DNA from: Klebsormidium nitens | Taxonomy: Eukaryota; Streptophyta; Klebsormidiophyceae; Klebsormidiales; Klebsormidiaceae | Direction of reading: 5' to 3' | DNA: 64,000 bases | Assembly: GCA_000708835.1 (NCBI GenBank) | Contig: DF236983.1 | Location: 66,253-130,252, forward strand | In this document: piece by piece, positions 12,190-25,800 of the stretch | Layout: the number at the start of each line of letters is the position of its first letter | How positions within the stretch are numbered: the first letter of the stretch is position 1 | The notes under the pieces: model-generated | Told to the model about the DNA's origin: nothing | The model's database searches: none | What the model saw: the letters and a program-made list of their open reading frames with translations, nothing else | Position numbers and translations under genes: made by a program

Positions 12190-13926
12190 GTTGAGCGGCC
12201 GAGTCCATGCGATGCTGTTGAGTTAGACCTGCTTTGTCCAGTCGATCAGACCGTACGAAAGTGCGGCGCGCTCGAAGGGAACTGCTGAGGAAGTAGTCTC
12301 GAGTTGCCAAATCATGACCGTCGACAGCACGAACGTTTCTTCCGCTGCTCATGTGAATCGATTTGCGTTGAGCTCATAGCCTGGGCGGCTCACGAAGCCC
12401 TCGCAGATCGATCTGCGAGAGTGGTCTCTGCAACAAGTCACAGGGTCAATGGCAACCCCATGCGCGCCACGTTCGAAAAACGTTGGCCGCCGCCCTGTTT
12501 GAAGGGGTCTGAAAGAAGATCTCATGTGCGAGCGACTAAGTTCTCAGCAGTCTCACTTGAAAGCATGATGTACAAAGAGTGATCGAGTACGTACGAAATT
12601 GAAGCCACGTGCCGGCTTTGATCGAGCTAGGGCGATCGGTGCATTCTGCGAGCCCATGCGTTCATACAAACGCGATTCAATTCTTCAATTGCGGAAGTGA
12701 AATCTGATACATACGCGCGCGCTGTAGCTGCTTCATGCTCGTCGGATCATGGTACGTCATGCACATATATGCACGTGCAATCGGTACGCAACATTGCGCT
12801 TGCAGCACCCATGCAGACAGCATGGCATGTCAACCCCAGGTCGGACCAATTGCCAAGTTGGAAATCTGCTAGCTGTATGCATTTGCGTCGTGCCGTAGTA
12901 TGACGGTCATGCATGTGGGATATTGGTACACGTCAATTGTGTGGATATATATGTGTGGTCCCGCGTACGCCTATGCCAGCATCATGGCATGGCGGCACTG
13001 CATGAACCCTCGGGGCGCTGATGTCGATGAACAATTAAGGTTTGCTGGCGGCAACGCATATGCAAGCATGATACTCTTCATCGTCCGCATGATATGATTC
13101 TGCCGAGTATCAGTCCTGACTCTTTATCAGGTATGCGTCGATTCAGAGTGGTAGTGCAAGCTCGTCATGCATGCTATGCACACAAAACCGGGGCTGCACG
13201 CCAATCACTCAGCTGAATCCATACTTCGGACAAATTGAAGAACAAGTAACATCCACCACATTCAGTTAGTTTTGACTCAGTCTTCTCCGTCTTATCCCTG
13301 TACCTTCACTGGGCTGATTGTGATCGGCTTGTATTCACTTCCGAGCTTGCCCTTCCACCTTTCTACGCTGGACAGCTTTGGTACACTTCTGTGTGTTCGA
13401 CCCAATGAGTCGCTGTTTGTACGCTGCCGCGGCCGACCTTGCAGTGACGCGCTATTTCTAAGCGCTATTCTAAATTTTTTGAGATCTCTCCTCATCCGGT
13501 TTACACATATTTCCTAGATCTAACTCGGCTGCAGTTAGTTTCCTACAAACCCCAGCTTTATTATTACCTTCTTAACGACACGTCTGTAAGGATAATGTTA
13601 CACGTTTACCGTCTCGTCAGAGACTCTGCTCCTGGGGAATGGCCAGCAAGTTGCCAGCTGTCGAATATTGCAATCTCTCGAATCAACCACCAAGACCCGA
13701 CTTGATCTCCTCACGCCCATGACTCCCCGTCATGGGCCAATAGCTCGCTCCCACGTACTAATGGTGTTTTCATTTTGCGCCGCGGGGAGCCATCAAATTT
13801 TCACCTATCAATGACTGGAAGCCGCCAAGACCAATGCTGAAAACGGCCTTTGAAACGAAGTGGGGCAGTAACTGTAACCGCCCCGTAACCAACCCTAGTA
13901 ACCCAGTAAGTAACCCAAGTCAGCAA
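12190..13926. other. Intergenic, convergent
   Basis: This lies between the stops of SLBP (+) and the kinase gene (-). A stretch near 12700-13200 is rich in ATGCAT/GCATGC-like alternations. No coding or RNA gene was recognised. Confidence 0.55.
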
Positions 13927-16900
13927 TCAGGACGCAACCAGGGGAGGCCGGTCCGGTTCTCCGTAAGCGCGGCGTCTATCCGACTGTGCGCGCGTGGCCA
14001 AAAGGTGGTACGTGGCGGTAAAGTACGTGTGTTCGCCCCGGAGAATGCTCTCGCTCAGGGACTGGGTGTCAATGCGCTTCGAGATGCAGTTGAGGATCGC
14101 CGGGTCGAGCGGGGGGCGACACTCGAGCTCGGTGGGAAGGCCGGGGAGTCGCCAGCACGGCACGGACTTGCCGCGGACCCAGGGGTGGTCCGCGACCTGC
14201 AGAGGCGAACAGCGCGAGATGACGTCAGCCAGAGGCTCCTTCTGAGGTCGCAAATGGGATGCTTAAGTAAAAGGAAGTGCGGACAGCAACTGTTTCGAAG
14301 CTTATCAAAGCGAAGCTTCTAGCGAAGCCAGTTCTCCTTTCAAGAGATTCGTACATCCAATGTTCGTTCGCGCAGAAGAGCTCTCGCTTCATCCCTCGAG
14401 CTCGTTTGAGGTGAAACAAAAGGCAAAGCCCAATACCATGAACAAGTGCCCACGAAACCAAAAAGCTTGCTGACCTGCTCGAGCGTCAGCCGCCGGCGCG
14501 GGTCGGTCGTCAGCATGCCGCGCAGCAGGTCCTTGCTCTCGTCCGAGATCCAGTCCGGCGTCTTATATACGCCGGCGATGATCTTCTGGCACAGCTCGTC
14601 CTTATTGGAGCCGCTCGCGTGGAACGGGAGGTAACCGGTGATCATGGCGAATAAGACGACGCCCAGGCTCCATACGTCGACGGGGGGGCCGTCGTAAAGC
14701 TGGCGGGAGACGATCTCGGGGGCGGCGTATGAGGGGGAGCCGCAGTGGACGCGCAGCTTCTTGCCAGGGACCTGGAGGAAAGCGGATGGAAAGGACTTGA
14801 ACAGACGGTTTGGAAACACATCGACAAAAAGGACCCGCTTAAAGGGAGGATACAGAATCTGCTGAGAACAACTTTTGAGTCAATGGCGGAATCGTCTTGA
14901 AAACTCGAGTGGGGCAGTTTCGACAACGAACGGGAACTTGACGTTTGAGGGAAAAACGAGCGCGCGAGCTTCACGGACTTTCTTTGCGAGCTGCGAGACT
15001 TTGAAGCAGCACGATTACCAGAAAACGGAGTGTGAACGGATAGAAAAGAGAAAGCACAAAGACAGGAAACGGAGTGCAAAAAGGAGTGGAGAAGAAAACA
15101 AGCGGTTCTAAATGTCTCACCAGGATGGCGCTGAGTCCGAAGTCGATGATCTTCATCTGGCGGTCCGCGGTGAGCAGCAGGTTCTCCAGCTTGATGTCGC
15201 GGTGGATGACGCCCTGCGCGTGGCAGTACGTCAGCCCCACCAGGATCTGACGTAAGCAGTCACGTGCCTCCGGCTCGGGCAGGCGCTTCTTCTTGCGCAC
15301 GTGGTCCAGCAGGGTGCCCCCGCTCGCGTGCTCCATGATGACGTGGATGCGCGACGAGGCCTCGCCCACCTCGAGCAGCCGGATGATGTTGCTCTGCTGG
15401 GAGGGAAAGCGGGGGGGTGACGTCAGCAATCATAGAGTTGATGAAGTCAGACGGAATCGAAGCTTTTTGAAAGCGAGCGGTCGGAACGAAGTCGTCCAAC
15501 CAATGGAAGCGGTCGGGTAGATCCACCGGAATGCAAAGGAAAAGAGCACTTCTGGAGCTGAAGATTGACAACAAAACCGAGTTCGCGGTCTTAAAGAAAG
15601 TAGCCTTTTTCTGACCTGCTTTGCTTTCAACGGTTGAAACGAATTGCAAACGAAAAGGGGAACGTTGGCAGCTCCGCCAAAGCGGTGCAAGGATTGAGTC
15701 GAGGTGTTCCGAGGATGGCACGTGTCCGCACCTGATTGAGCTTCTTGAGGACCTTGATCTCGCGCGCCACTCGCTTCCTGTCGGTGGGATCCGTGAGCCG
15801 CGTCTTGTCGATGACCTTGATCGCTACCTTCTCTCCGCTCACGAGGTGAGTGCCCAAACGGACCTGCAGATTGGAGCGACATCAGAGTGAGCTGAAATTG
15901 TTGAAAAACTGCAGACTGAAGAAGGGACCTTTCACGAGATCACCCGGGGCTGAAGATTTGAATGCCTTAGCTTAGCTCTTGTTCGAGAGCTAGCAGCTGG
16001 AGCTGCTCCAATTCCAAGTGGAACGAGCTGCGGTTCCTTCTCTTTCACGAAGTCATCAGCTGACTTCTCTTGCTCACGTCGATCTAAGTTACGATCACAG
16101 CTCCAAAGCTTCTTTGAACTGGACTGTACAAAGCAGCTCCTTTTCCAGCTTGGGTCGACCAATTGCAAAAGAATCACAACAAATGGAGCTTCACTATCTC
16201 ACCTTGCAGAAGCCACCCTCGCCAATGACCGGCCCGACCGAGTATCCTGGAAGTGCGTTCGGGTTGTTGAGGCTCTCGTGCAGCTGTTGCGCGAGCCCGG
16301 GGCGGGGGATCCCTACGGAAGGAGTCGCCCCATTGTTGACGCGTGTCGCCAGGGGGCCATCCCTCTCAGGCGCGCACTCTGGCGCTGACGTGTCAGACGC
16401 TGCGCCAGGAACGTGGCCGTCGAACTGGCCAATCATGAAGCCCCTCGAGAGGTTGGGCGAGCAGGGAGTGGTCGCCTGGATGAAGTGACGTGGCAGGTTC
16501 GGGGGGCTCTGGACCAACGGAATGCCGGCACGTGTCACGTCCTGGGCGGGGCTGGCGGGGATGATCACCGGGTTGGACCGCAGGGAGAACGGGGTGGCCT
16601 TCAGCTCGTCCTGGTGGGCAAAATCGGACGAGGCGCCGCCGAGGACCGTCCGAAACTCGTGCGCGCTTTCTTCTTCGGACGCCGTCGCGGAGCTCAGGCG
16701 GCCGAAGCGGTGCGGGGACGACGACGCAATGTAAGAGACGCGGCTAGGGTGGGCGGATCCGAAGCTCATGTGAGCTTGGAAAGCGTCCGTGGTCTGAGCG
16801 ACTCGGTCATCCTCAAGCGAGTGACTGGCTCGAGGGGGGAGGGCGCTCTCCGTGTGGCGCCGGTGGTAAGGCAACTCGTGAGGCCGTTGGCAGCTGTCGT

Positions 16901-18019
16901 GAGACCGCTGACAGCTGTCGTTTCGCTGCGGACAGCTGTCAGAGTGCTCGTGGGCGAGGTCGAGGCTGCCAATGGACGACGTTGGTGAACCGGGGTTAAA
17001 CAACACAGTGGGGGGGGAGGGGGACTGCTTCTCGTGGAAGAACGGCTTGTGATCCCCTCCATCTTTAGCAAAAGTGCGCAGCGCACGCATCGGGAGGGGG
17101 GGCTGCCAGTCCCCCCAGGCGGGCTTTGCGAGCGGGTTATCTCCAATGTAGGAGAACACGGTTCTGTTAGCAGGCTGAGAGGGGGGGACGTCAGGGAGAC
17201 GGGCGGCATCGCGGGGGGGGACTGCGATCCTCAGGCTCTGCACAGCTTCCCGGGCGCTTTGGGGCCGGGGCTTGACGGCTGTCAGCTCCCGATTGGTTTC
17301 CTCGTTGCCCTGCGCAGAAAGGACCGCTCTTTCTGCCTTTGAATGCGGCGCCTCGAGTTGGGGTGTTCTTGCCGCCTGCTTTCCCGCGCCGCTCTTACCA
17401 CTGTAAAACGCCTCCGCAATCTCCTTTGAGCACTGCACCTGCTGCAGCCGCAGCGCCTGCGGGGGGCTATTCTCACCAGCATCCAGCACCTTTGCCGACC
17501 GGGGGGTCCTGTGCGCGCTCTTTGCAACGGCGGGGGGAGCACTGGGGGCGTAGTGCGGCTTCAGGGTTCGGGGGATATGGCTTGATGCGAAAATGTTCCC
17601 AAGCAACTTTAAGGGGGGGATTGCCTGCTTGCTTTGCAGAGGCTCTACTGCCCCACTGACCGGCCTTCCGCTGGCAACCCTCCCAGACTGTTTCAGACCT
17701 TTCTCAATCACGTCCACCTGCCTGAAACCACCAATCTGTGGCCTCTCCTCAATTGTCACCCCCCCTTCCCGGCTCAGCTCCAAACTCGAACTCCTCCTCT
17801 GCTTTTCCGGTGAGCCAGAGGCGCTCTCATGATAAGCGGACGGCAACCAGCTGTCCGTTCGTCTTCTCCCCCGCCTTTCCCCATTGCCGGACCTCGCGTC
17901 CCCCTTTGAACTTTCAGTGTCTGAAGTGGAAACGAAGGAGCCCCTTGGGCTCTCCCGCTCCTTCTGCGGGCTCCGAGGCGTGTGAAACCGCCCCTGGTAG
18001 ACTGCAGCAACAGTGGCCG
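13927..18019 (-). CDS. SNF1/AMPK-related Ser/Thr kinase with long disordered N-terminus (5' end unresolved)
   Basis: CAMK-group protein kinase. Exons in transcript order are 18019-16203, 15863-15732, 15396-15121, 14771-14475 and 14196-13927, phase-consistent, giving 929 residues after an unidentified first exon. About 590 residues of Ser/Pro/Arg-rich, low-complexity sequence precede the kinase domain. Catalytic features are all present: glycine loop GEGGFCKV, VAIKV lysine, IHRDIKLEN, DFG and AAPE. The segment after the kinase domain, about PAILNCISKRI...TATYHLLATR, matches the UBA-like autoinhibitory helix bundle of AMPK/MARK-type kinases. The protein stops soon after, with no KA1 domain. The activation-loop Thr preceding CGSP is Val here (codon 14748-14750). 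A near-cognate TTG at 17846 in the open frame is not a convincing start, and the frame stays open upstream to an acceptor at 18020-18021. Upstream regulation is unknown. Confidence 0.85.
16880..16965 (-). repeat. Coding minisatellite in kinase N-terminus (DSCQR-type units)
   Basis: The kinase N-terminus contains consecutive units read as SDSCPQR, NDSCQRS, HDSCQRP. The DNA repeats CAGCTGTC at about 20-bp intervals. It lies in the disordered region, so copy number may vary between strains. Confidence 0.75.
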
Positions 18020-21000
18020 CTGCAGGAAAGAGAGTGTATCAGCAATAATGGATTGTTGTCTGCTTTCGAATCCTGATCAGAGTATTCAGGCTGAATGTAG
18101 ATGAGTTTCGTGCGTCGCTGTCTGACAGGTGAGAACACTCACAATTCAAATTAGTCTGAGGCTGTCTATTGAACAAACCCCATGAAACCTCGCAAGTTCC
18201 TGTTGAATTGAAAGGTAAGGGCTTGGCTTTGAGAGCAGAGTACAACTTCTAATGGACAAACGCTGGACAGCTGTCATGGCGCTCTGCAACAGCTGTCTTT
18301 CAAGTATGGCAACAGCTGTCTTCACACTCATCGCCAACTGGCATAACTACAGTACAGGTGTCATCAGCGCAGGTGTACATGAGCAGCAATATCCAGTTCT
18401 CACCTTTATCCGAAATGGGAGCCTGTTGACCATGAACAACCGTGTCTGTCTTCCTGCCGCCAGGGGTCCGTCCTGCATTGTGAGGCCTGGCAGTAGCAGG
18501 CCTTGCAGTACGAGTGTACCCTGTCGGTGCAAGACTGGTACCTGACAGAAACGTTGTGAACAAGCCTTTGAGTATCCTCTCCTTGCCTTAAATCATGCAA
18601 GTCTGAGCGCATAACTGAGTATCCTCAATTCCAGGTTCGTGCAAGTCACTGGTGCATTGCCTTCACCTGCCTTCAATCATGTGGGAGCACAAACTCGCCA
18701 GAGAGAAGATGGTAATTCAGCATCAAAGACAATAAGATTGAACAAGGGGGACTGAATAAGTTAGAAAGTTTCTGAATGCATTGAAACTGAAGTGCATCAT
18801 GGCATAAAGCATCCACCTCCAGAAGGACGACTTAAACTTCTCGTGCGCAACTTCGATTGAGAGCCAAAAACAATCCTCAACGCACCTAGAAACTTGATAT
18901 CCACTGGTGTGGCTGCATTTGTCCTGCCAATTGGTGCCTTGGCCCTCAGGTGGGACCTGTCAGTCTGGGCCCCTCGCCTATCCCCGTGTGATTCCTCCAT
19001 CGTGTGTCCCAATCAAAGCATGGAACACATGCAACAGCTACTCCAGAACTCGCTGGGCGGCGGGATAAGATACCGTGTGCAGTGTTGCCTGCATCAAGTC
19101 GTCCTCAAAGTTGACCATGATCTCTCGACTCTTAGACAAGCTCGGGACGATCGCCAATGGCACAAGAATGCCGCGACCCTTGAGCTCTGTGGTCAGCATG
19201 CGCTTTCAAAGTTTCACATTCCTGGGTAGGGCGCTACTGTCTTCCTGCGCCAATCTCCTGAACGACGTCTGCTCTACGTAGGTTCCAACTTGTTGTCAGA
19301 ACAGACTGTCAGGCCCGCCAGTTCGTGTCCTCCAGTTCAAAGAGCAGAGGTTACACGGACCTACAGAGAACTGCCAGTGTGGAAGATCTCTGTCAGGCGC
19401 CTAGCGGCTGATGTTTGTGGCCGGCCTGCCGCCGGCGCCAAGTTCCACTCCAACTTCCAAGTTGGACTGGCGGAACTGAAATTCAAAATCAGTCCAGTGG
19501 CGCGTGCAACTTGTTATAGGATGCACATGGCAAGCTGGCAATAGCCGAAGTTCACTTTGCCACAGATGATTGCCAGTCTGCGCAGTCCGCTCTTGCAAGT
19601 GAACATTCTAATTTCTCAGGCATGCCGCGCTTTGTTATGCCAAAGGGTCATGATGACTTGACTCACCAGTTCAGTTGAACTGGTCACCGTTGGGGTCACC
19701 GTTGGGCTCACCGTTGCGGGATCCGAAAGCATCCCAACTTCTTTAACAGCTGGCTCCACTTGCTGTGCACTGCATCATCAGCAATGTTGATCTGTCAGCT
19801 GTAGACTTGGCGTGCACGGTGCAGCAAGCAGGTACCTAAATGCAGAGCTCTTACAAGTACCCCTAGGTGCGGTAGCTAGGTACCCACTTCCCAGTCCTGC
19901 GGTCTACCCTAAGCACTGTACAAGTACCCAAGTACCATTTGCGCAGTTTTCATGCAAGTTAGGTGCCTACTAGGCACCGTGCAGGTAACATTTGCAGCCC
20001 AGGCCCGGTCGCTACACAAATCTGTACGGTACTACGGACACCCTGAGTAGAGCCTGCGACGTTCTCGGCCATGGCCCGGGCGATGCCCCAGGTGGACTGG
20101 TGAATCGGTGATCACGTGAAAGTGGTCGGGTGACACCACTTGACTGACAGAGTGAGCTGTCTAGACCGTCCTTCACACGAGCCGGGGATCTCTGATTCAA
20201 GGCGGTGAAACGCACCCACGGGAAGTCTCCCCGGGAAGCAGGAGCGCTGAAACTGATTCTATGCATACTGACGTGTCACTGAGAAGCGTTCTTATTGGTC
20301 GAAGGTCCAAAAAACAGTTTCAACGACTTAGATTCTCCTGTCAAGCGCCGCGTTCTGATTCGCCCGGCGCTTGCCCTCCCTCGTGATTCATTCGTGCGCA
20401 ACTGCTTCCAATGTTTGCACGCACGTTGAATTCTGGCGCGCACTCCGAAGTCTGCAGGACATTGGTCATACATTTACTCCGATTATCCAGATATAAGATT
20501 GCCCGTGTAAAACTCCGTTTATTTCGCCCCTTGTCAGAATTGGTATCTGAACCCATGTGACCTTCCAGAAGTACGGGTCGCCTGTGACCTGTCACAGTAA
20601 CGCACAGTACCTGGCAGCTGCCAAAAAAAAGGATGAACAATCTGAGGACACCACGCTCATCAGCTGGAGACGTGGGACTCCTATACCTGGCGATTACCTG
20701 GCAGCTGCCAGCGTCCTAAGGTACGCGTGCAGGTACCTACCTCGTACCTAGTGTCAAAAGTTTTGCCTTCTAGGTACCGGTACCCTGGTGGCCATGCCGG
20801 CACGGTAATATTCCGAATGGTCAAAGTTGACAACTAACCTAATACGGGGGCTACGATGTGATACTGAACTTGGCTTATAGATTGCCGGCGACCAAGGTTG
20901 CCGGAAGCGTTGATCTAAGAACCGATCTCATGTACCGGGAAGTTTGAACCAGCTTTTGAAGGTAGTACTGTGGTCGGTTAGCTTGATAGGTCAACCGGGA

Positions 21001-22848
21001 TGGTCGACCGGGTCAACGCGACTTATAACCTTGAAATTCCAAAGTTAGTCCAATTCTACATTCGGCTTGTTGTCCCGAGTATGTGGATGCGGCGACCCAT
21101 TGTGTGCAATATACGGTGGCAGAGTCGCTATAACAAGCCCCCCCGAGGAGTCGTTTTCGACGGCCTTGTCAATTGGGAGTAGATTCCGTTCGATAAAGTG
21201 CTGTACGTGCTAATCCGTCAAAAGATTCTGCCGCACTTGCCCGCGCTCCCGTCACCAAATTCCCCGGTTTCGACGATAAACGGCCATTTATGTAGAAACA
21301 GGGCAATATTCTAGGTATGGCGTGTGCTGAGAAGTTCAGTAAATATTCAATTAGATACGACCAATTTCGGCGACTTATGTGACGAATCCGAATCATCCCT
21401 GGAGGGCCTTCCGAGCACTCTTTTGCCCCATAAAAACCGCTTTTGGAGTCACCAGTTGCTGGAATCTACCGTTGTGGTCGCCTAGCAGTCACTGGCCAAA
21501 TTCCTCGCAGCAAGTTTGTCCGTTTGCGCAGCACTGGCACTGGCCGCTCAGCGTTGACAGTGCCAGGCGTCAAGGGAAGCATCATTCAAATTTCACGATA
21601 TATTAGATCACTTGTCCTTGCATGTGCACTTGCTCCGAACAAATGCACGGTTTGCAAAACATTTGACTTGCAGATCCATGCATTGGTGCAGACGTTTCAA
21701 CATTCAAACGCGGTTCAAACTTGGAGCCGACCATTCATATCACCACTAGCTTAATAGTGTGTCTCTGATTATACAATACTCTTGAATCGTCGATCCACGA
21801 CAGTAGTCTCGACATGATGGCAATTGATCTCTTATGCATGTGATTCAAAGGAGCGTGTGACGGACAGGCTAAGATTGGAGTCACACTGACACGGATGGGT
21901 GCCTCGAAATCTAAAAACAGAATCATGTTTTAATTCAATGAACCAGAAAAACTTGCGCGCTTTGCATGCCCAACCTACCCTGGAACCACCGAACTAAAAC
22001 ATCATCCTATACCCGCCTTTCCAACACGTCTATTCGTAAGTCACATATAAGAGTTGCTTTTGCGTACCATGACGGACTTCATGTCGATCCAGAAACTTTA
22101 CCAATTCGCTATACAACAAAGGTCACATGCTATTGCAACTACAATATGGAGGGTTCGATTAAACATGCAGTCCTATTCGTTGACGTGTTTTGTGTCCAAA
22201 GTATATGCAAGTAAGACAAATATGAATGACTATTGGTTATTATCATTGCAAATGTCAAAGTTGAAGGGAAGCTTCATGCAAAGGTGTGCCGACTGCGCAC
22301 GATCCGACTCAGTTGTGAATTCAACAAGCTCGAATGATGAGCAAGAGGGATGACAAAGCTATAGCCTTGCGCATGGCCTCATGTGTTCAATTCACCATCA
22401 ACTCAGCACAGTTACAATAGGCCACGAACAGTAGACGATAATGCATAGTAAGCTTCCTACGTGGTGACTAAGCTGTACCATATCAACCATATCATTCATA
22501 GCAACGATACCCACCCAATCCCTCGTGCGCTCAAGCCTCCGCTCTCTCACCAACTGAGTACCACCAATACTAATGTGGTGGTGCGATGCACGTGCTACTT
22601 GTCGTGCCACTTTGAGAACATGATGCAAAGAGACTGTTGATAAACACTTTTTATTATGCGGCCTCTAACAGACACAAGGCCCTGTAGCCTAGTAGAGATG
22701 ACAAAAGTGCCCAAATGTGGCTGGAACGGCTTCATCAAACGGGTCTTCTTGAGCGCTGCTGATGCAATCCTGGTCCGTACTCGCCGGCATAAGCGGCTCT
22801 GATGTGAACCTTACCAAGCCTCTAAGCAAGCACGCATGACTCATGGCG
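18020..22848. other. Long region upstream of the kinase gene, no gene recognised
   Basis: It should hold the missing first exon(s) and promoter of the kinase gene and the 3' UTR of UTP21. At 18262-18320 CAGCTGTC occurs three times at about 22-25-bp spacing. From about 19830 to 20800 the sequence is rich in GTACC/GGTAC motifs. Other open frames are short and have no recognisable domain. Confidence 0.5.
19825..20800. repeat. Region rich in GTACC/GGTACC motifs and short palindromes
   Basis: Variants of GGTACC(T/C) recur in two clusters (19831-19980 and 20605-20790). There is a 7-bp hairpin GGTGCCT-ACT-AGGCACC at 19962-19978. TACCTGGCAGCTGCCA occurs twice, near 20609 and 20695. No coding potential seen; origin unknown. 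Confidence 0.55.
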
Positions 22849-25800
22849 CTATTGTTGCGTGTTTGCGACAAACCCAACCATGCACCGCACGTTTTGGAAC
22901 AGCTGGTCGAGCTTACCCCAGCTTTCGGATTGGAGCTGCAGAATCAGCGCCGCCTTCGCTTGCAACTGCGGAATGCTGATGATAGCGTCCCCGTGCACCT
23001 GCAGAGAATAAAGTGTACCTCTCTTCCAACACTTGTGTACAAAAGCCCACGTCAAATGCAGAAGTGACGCAAGCGGCGCAACTCCGGGTTGCATCATACC
23101 AGCTTGCATTAGCATCGACATCAAAATCGACATGCTCATGATTCGGACAAACCAACATCAAAGCTGACGTAAACAGTACGCAGGCGTTCCTTTCCCATAA
23201 TGACTTCCATGTTGACGCGTGCAACGCAATTCCGATGAAGAAGCGGCATCCGAGCATAATTTACGCAGCTGAAGGGAGCAGATAGAAGATCGGCCAACCA
23301 GTCCTTTTGCACTGTCGCAGAGTCGAGGGGCCTGCACCGCCCCGGTGAAAAACATTGAACCAAAGAGAGAAAGAGGCTAGTTAACGGACGCAACAGCGTC
23401 TCATGACGTCATGACACGTCCCGTCCGCCTGCCACGTGGCCCACCTTGAGCGCGAGGTTGAGCAGCGCCTGGATGAGCTCGAAGTTGCGCTTGGCCGCCA
23501 GCTCGTGCGCGATAAAGTCCAGCAGGGCGCCCACGTCCCTGACGTCATCCTCTTGCTCGCTGACGTCAGCATCTAGGTTCACGATCTCCATGGCGCGCAG
23601 CTCCGAGTCGACCGCAGAGGGGGCCATCTCGCGCAACAGCGCGACGAGCGGAGAGTCTGCAGCGAAGCTCACCCGTCAGACACCGCACAATGGTTGTTTG
23701 CCATGTACTTGTTAGTCTTTATGAAGTGATAAAAACAGTTGCTCAGCTCTTTCCTATGGTCGACCACAGAGCGACGCCATAAATGAAGGAAACCTGCCCA
23801 AAAATCATACACCCGCAGAGGGGATTCCAGCGGACTTCCACTAAAGGTCAAGACCGAGAATCGCCCAAAAGCAGAGCAAACACGCCATCCTTCGTCTCAA
23901 ACGCCCCGATTGTTCTTAGTAGCCTCTCGGCTTACCACGAGAAGCGCACTGGTAAGCCAACGGACTCCCGTGTCCTACGGTCCAAACTGCCAAATGACCC
24001 GAGTTGCCCCCGGAAGTGACACAAACACCGAAACGGAGAGTGTAACGATCGAGAAGCCCGTGGGTCCAGACTGTCATCGGGCAGTACGAACCGGTCAGTC
24101 GGACCGATTATAAAGATGGTCACGATCGACATTTTGACATCGTAGCTAGCCTTTTGTTGGCGTAGCACAATGGCTAAGTCGTTAGCCATACGCTACAGTG
24201 ACATCAGCGTTACAGAGAGAGAGCGCAACTCACAGTCCCCACTCTCCGCTCCTTCGTGCAGCCGCCGTACAAATTCGGACCGGTAGTCGTCGTCCGAGCT
24301 GTGCTTGAGCACTCTGGACGGTGCGCGCTTCTTCCCGGTAGACGGTTCCGCCCCCTCCGTTTCTTTTTCGGCAGCGATAAACTGCGGCACCCCCGAGACG
24401 CTGGGAAGCGTGGGGAGGAAGAAGGGCGCTTTCTCCGGCTTCTTCGGGGGCTCGATCGGCTTGTTCCTCTCCTGAACAAAGAAGGGTTCGTCGTAAGTCT
24501 CCCTGCTCCTGTCACTGTGATGCTTCATGATGAAGATTTCTGACGCGAATCTTGTGGTCCAAAGGGTTTTGCGGTTATATTGAGGAATAGTAAACCCCGG
24601 AAACCTCGATGTTGAAGAAGTTCTGGGATTGGGTACGAACCATAATTCGTGCTTCGAACCATTGTCCACGGGCGACACAGCTGTGCAATGCTGATCTATC
24701 ACGTCAGCCAATGACGCTGAATTCGACAGCAAATGCGCTTTTAAAACTGAAAAGGTTCTCAACAAAGACAACAGGACAGCAAAATGGATAACCAACGAAG
24801 ACTGCAGCAATAAAGAACGGAAACAACTGACGTCATCGCACTTGCCTTGATGACGTCAAGGTTCACGAGGCCCTGCCACTGGGCTCGCGGGAGCATTGCC
24901 AGGGTTATTAGCTCCGGGGTCAGCTGCTGAACAGGGCCCCGCCCGCTCGTCTCGCCGGGCAGGTCGCGCCTTTCACCTGCGGGGACCGGAGGATCGGTGT
25001 CAACGAATCCGCTCTGAAAAAGAGTCCAGCAATTTTAACAGTCTTTTCTGGGGCAAACCACCAAGCTAGTGACGCATACGCCCCGGCAAGTGGCGCCGTT
25101 CACCTGCGAAATTGGGACTAGTGACAGCGTAATTACTCGACAGGCAGTCTGACGACTTCAACAGTCTTTCTTCCGGTAAACCTTTCAGGCGAACGATGCC
25201 TGGGCAAACAACCACTGCCAATAAGATGCAAACTACAAAACAACAAAAGAGTAGGAATCTGCATCGTCTTGCAGAGAATTAGTATTGCGGATCGTCCCCA
25301 GTCTGATCCATGACATATAAAAAGACCGAATGCATACTTCCGGGCAAAGACGATGCACACGCTGCGGCTGTGAAACCCTTACCTTCGTTGGTGATGTGCG
25401 GGGCATCTTGAAATAAGGTAGGAGGCTGCTGTCTATCCGAGGGGCCGGCCCCTGCCGTTCCGTCCCGTTCTTCCCGACCTGTTCCGTTCTGGTCCGGCTC
25501 TTCCGAAGGGTCCGCTGACACGAGCGGAAGGCGGACTTGACGGGGCTCGGAGCTGCTGAGCGCCTGGCCCTCGGTGGTGCCCAGGTACAATAAGCGATTG
25601 GCCCTGCGGATGGGTTATGAGCAGGCTCCATAAGCAACTGGGCGTTGGAGAAAAAGCATGAGATACGAGATTGATTCTTGAGAAAGTGAAACCTACGGAA
25701 GACAAGTGCAGAAGGCAAAGATGATCTCACTGGAGTTTGTCACAGAAACTTTATGGGCAGTAACGCTTTACCAATCGGAAGCGTCGTCCTAGCGTTTGAC

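Noticed and set aside
13834-14322. 162-codon plus-strand frame
   Set aside because: It is antisense to the last kinase exon, whose protein homology is clear.
16413-16988. 191-codon plus-strand frame
   Set aside because: Antisense shadow of the low-complexity kinase N-terminal exon.
24160-24215. tRNA-like A box (TAGCACAATGGCTAAG)
   Set aside because: No B box of the form GGTTCGANNCC follows at the needed distance and no cloverleaf can be drawn.
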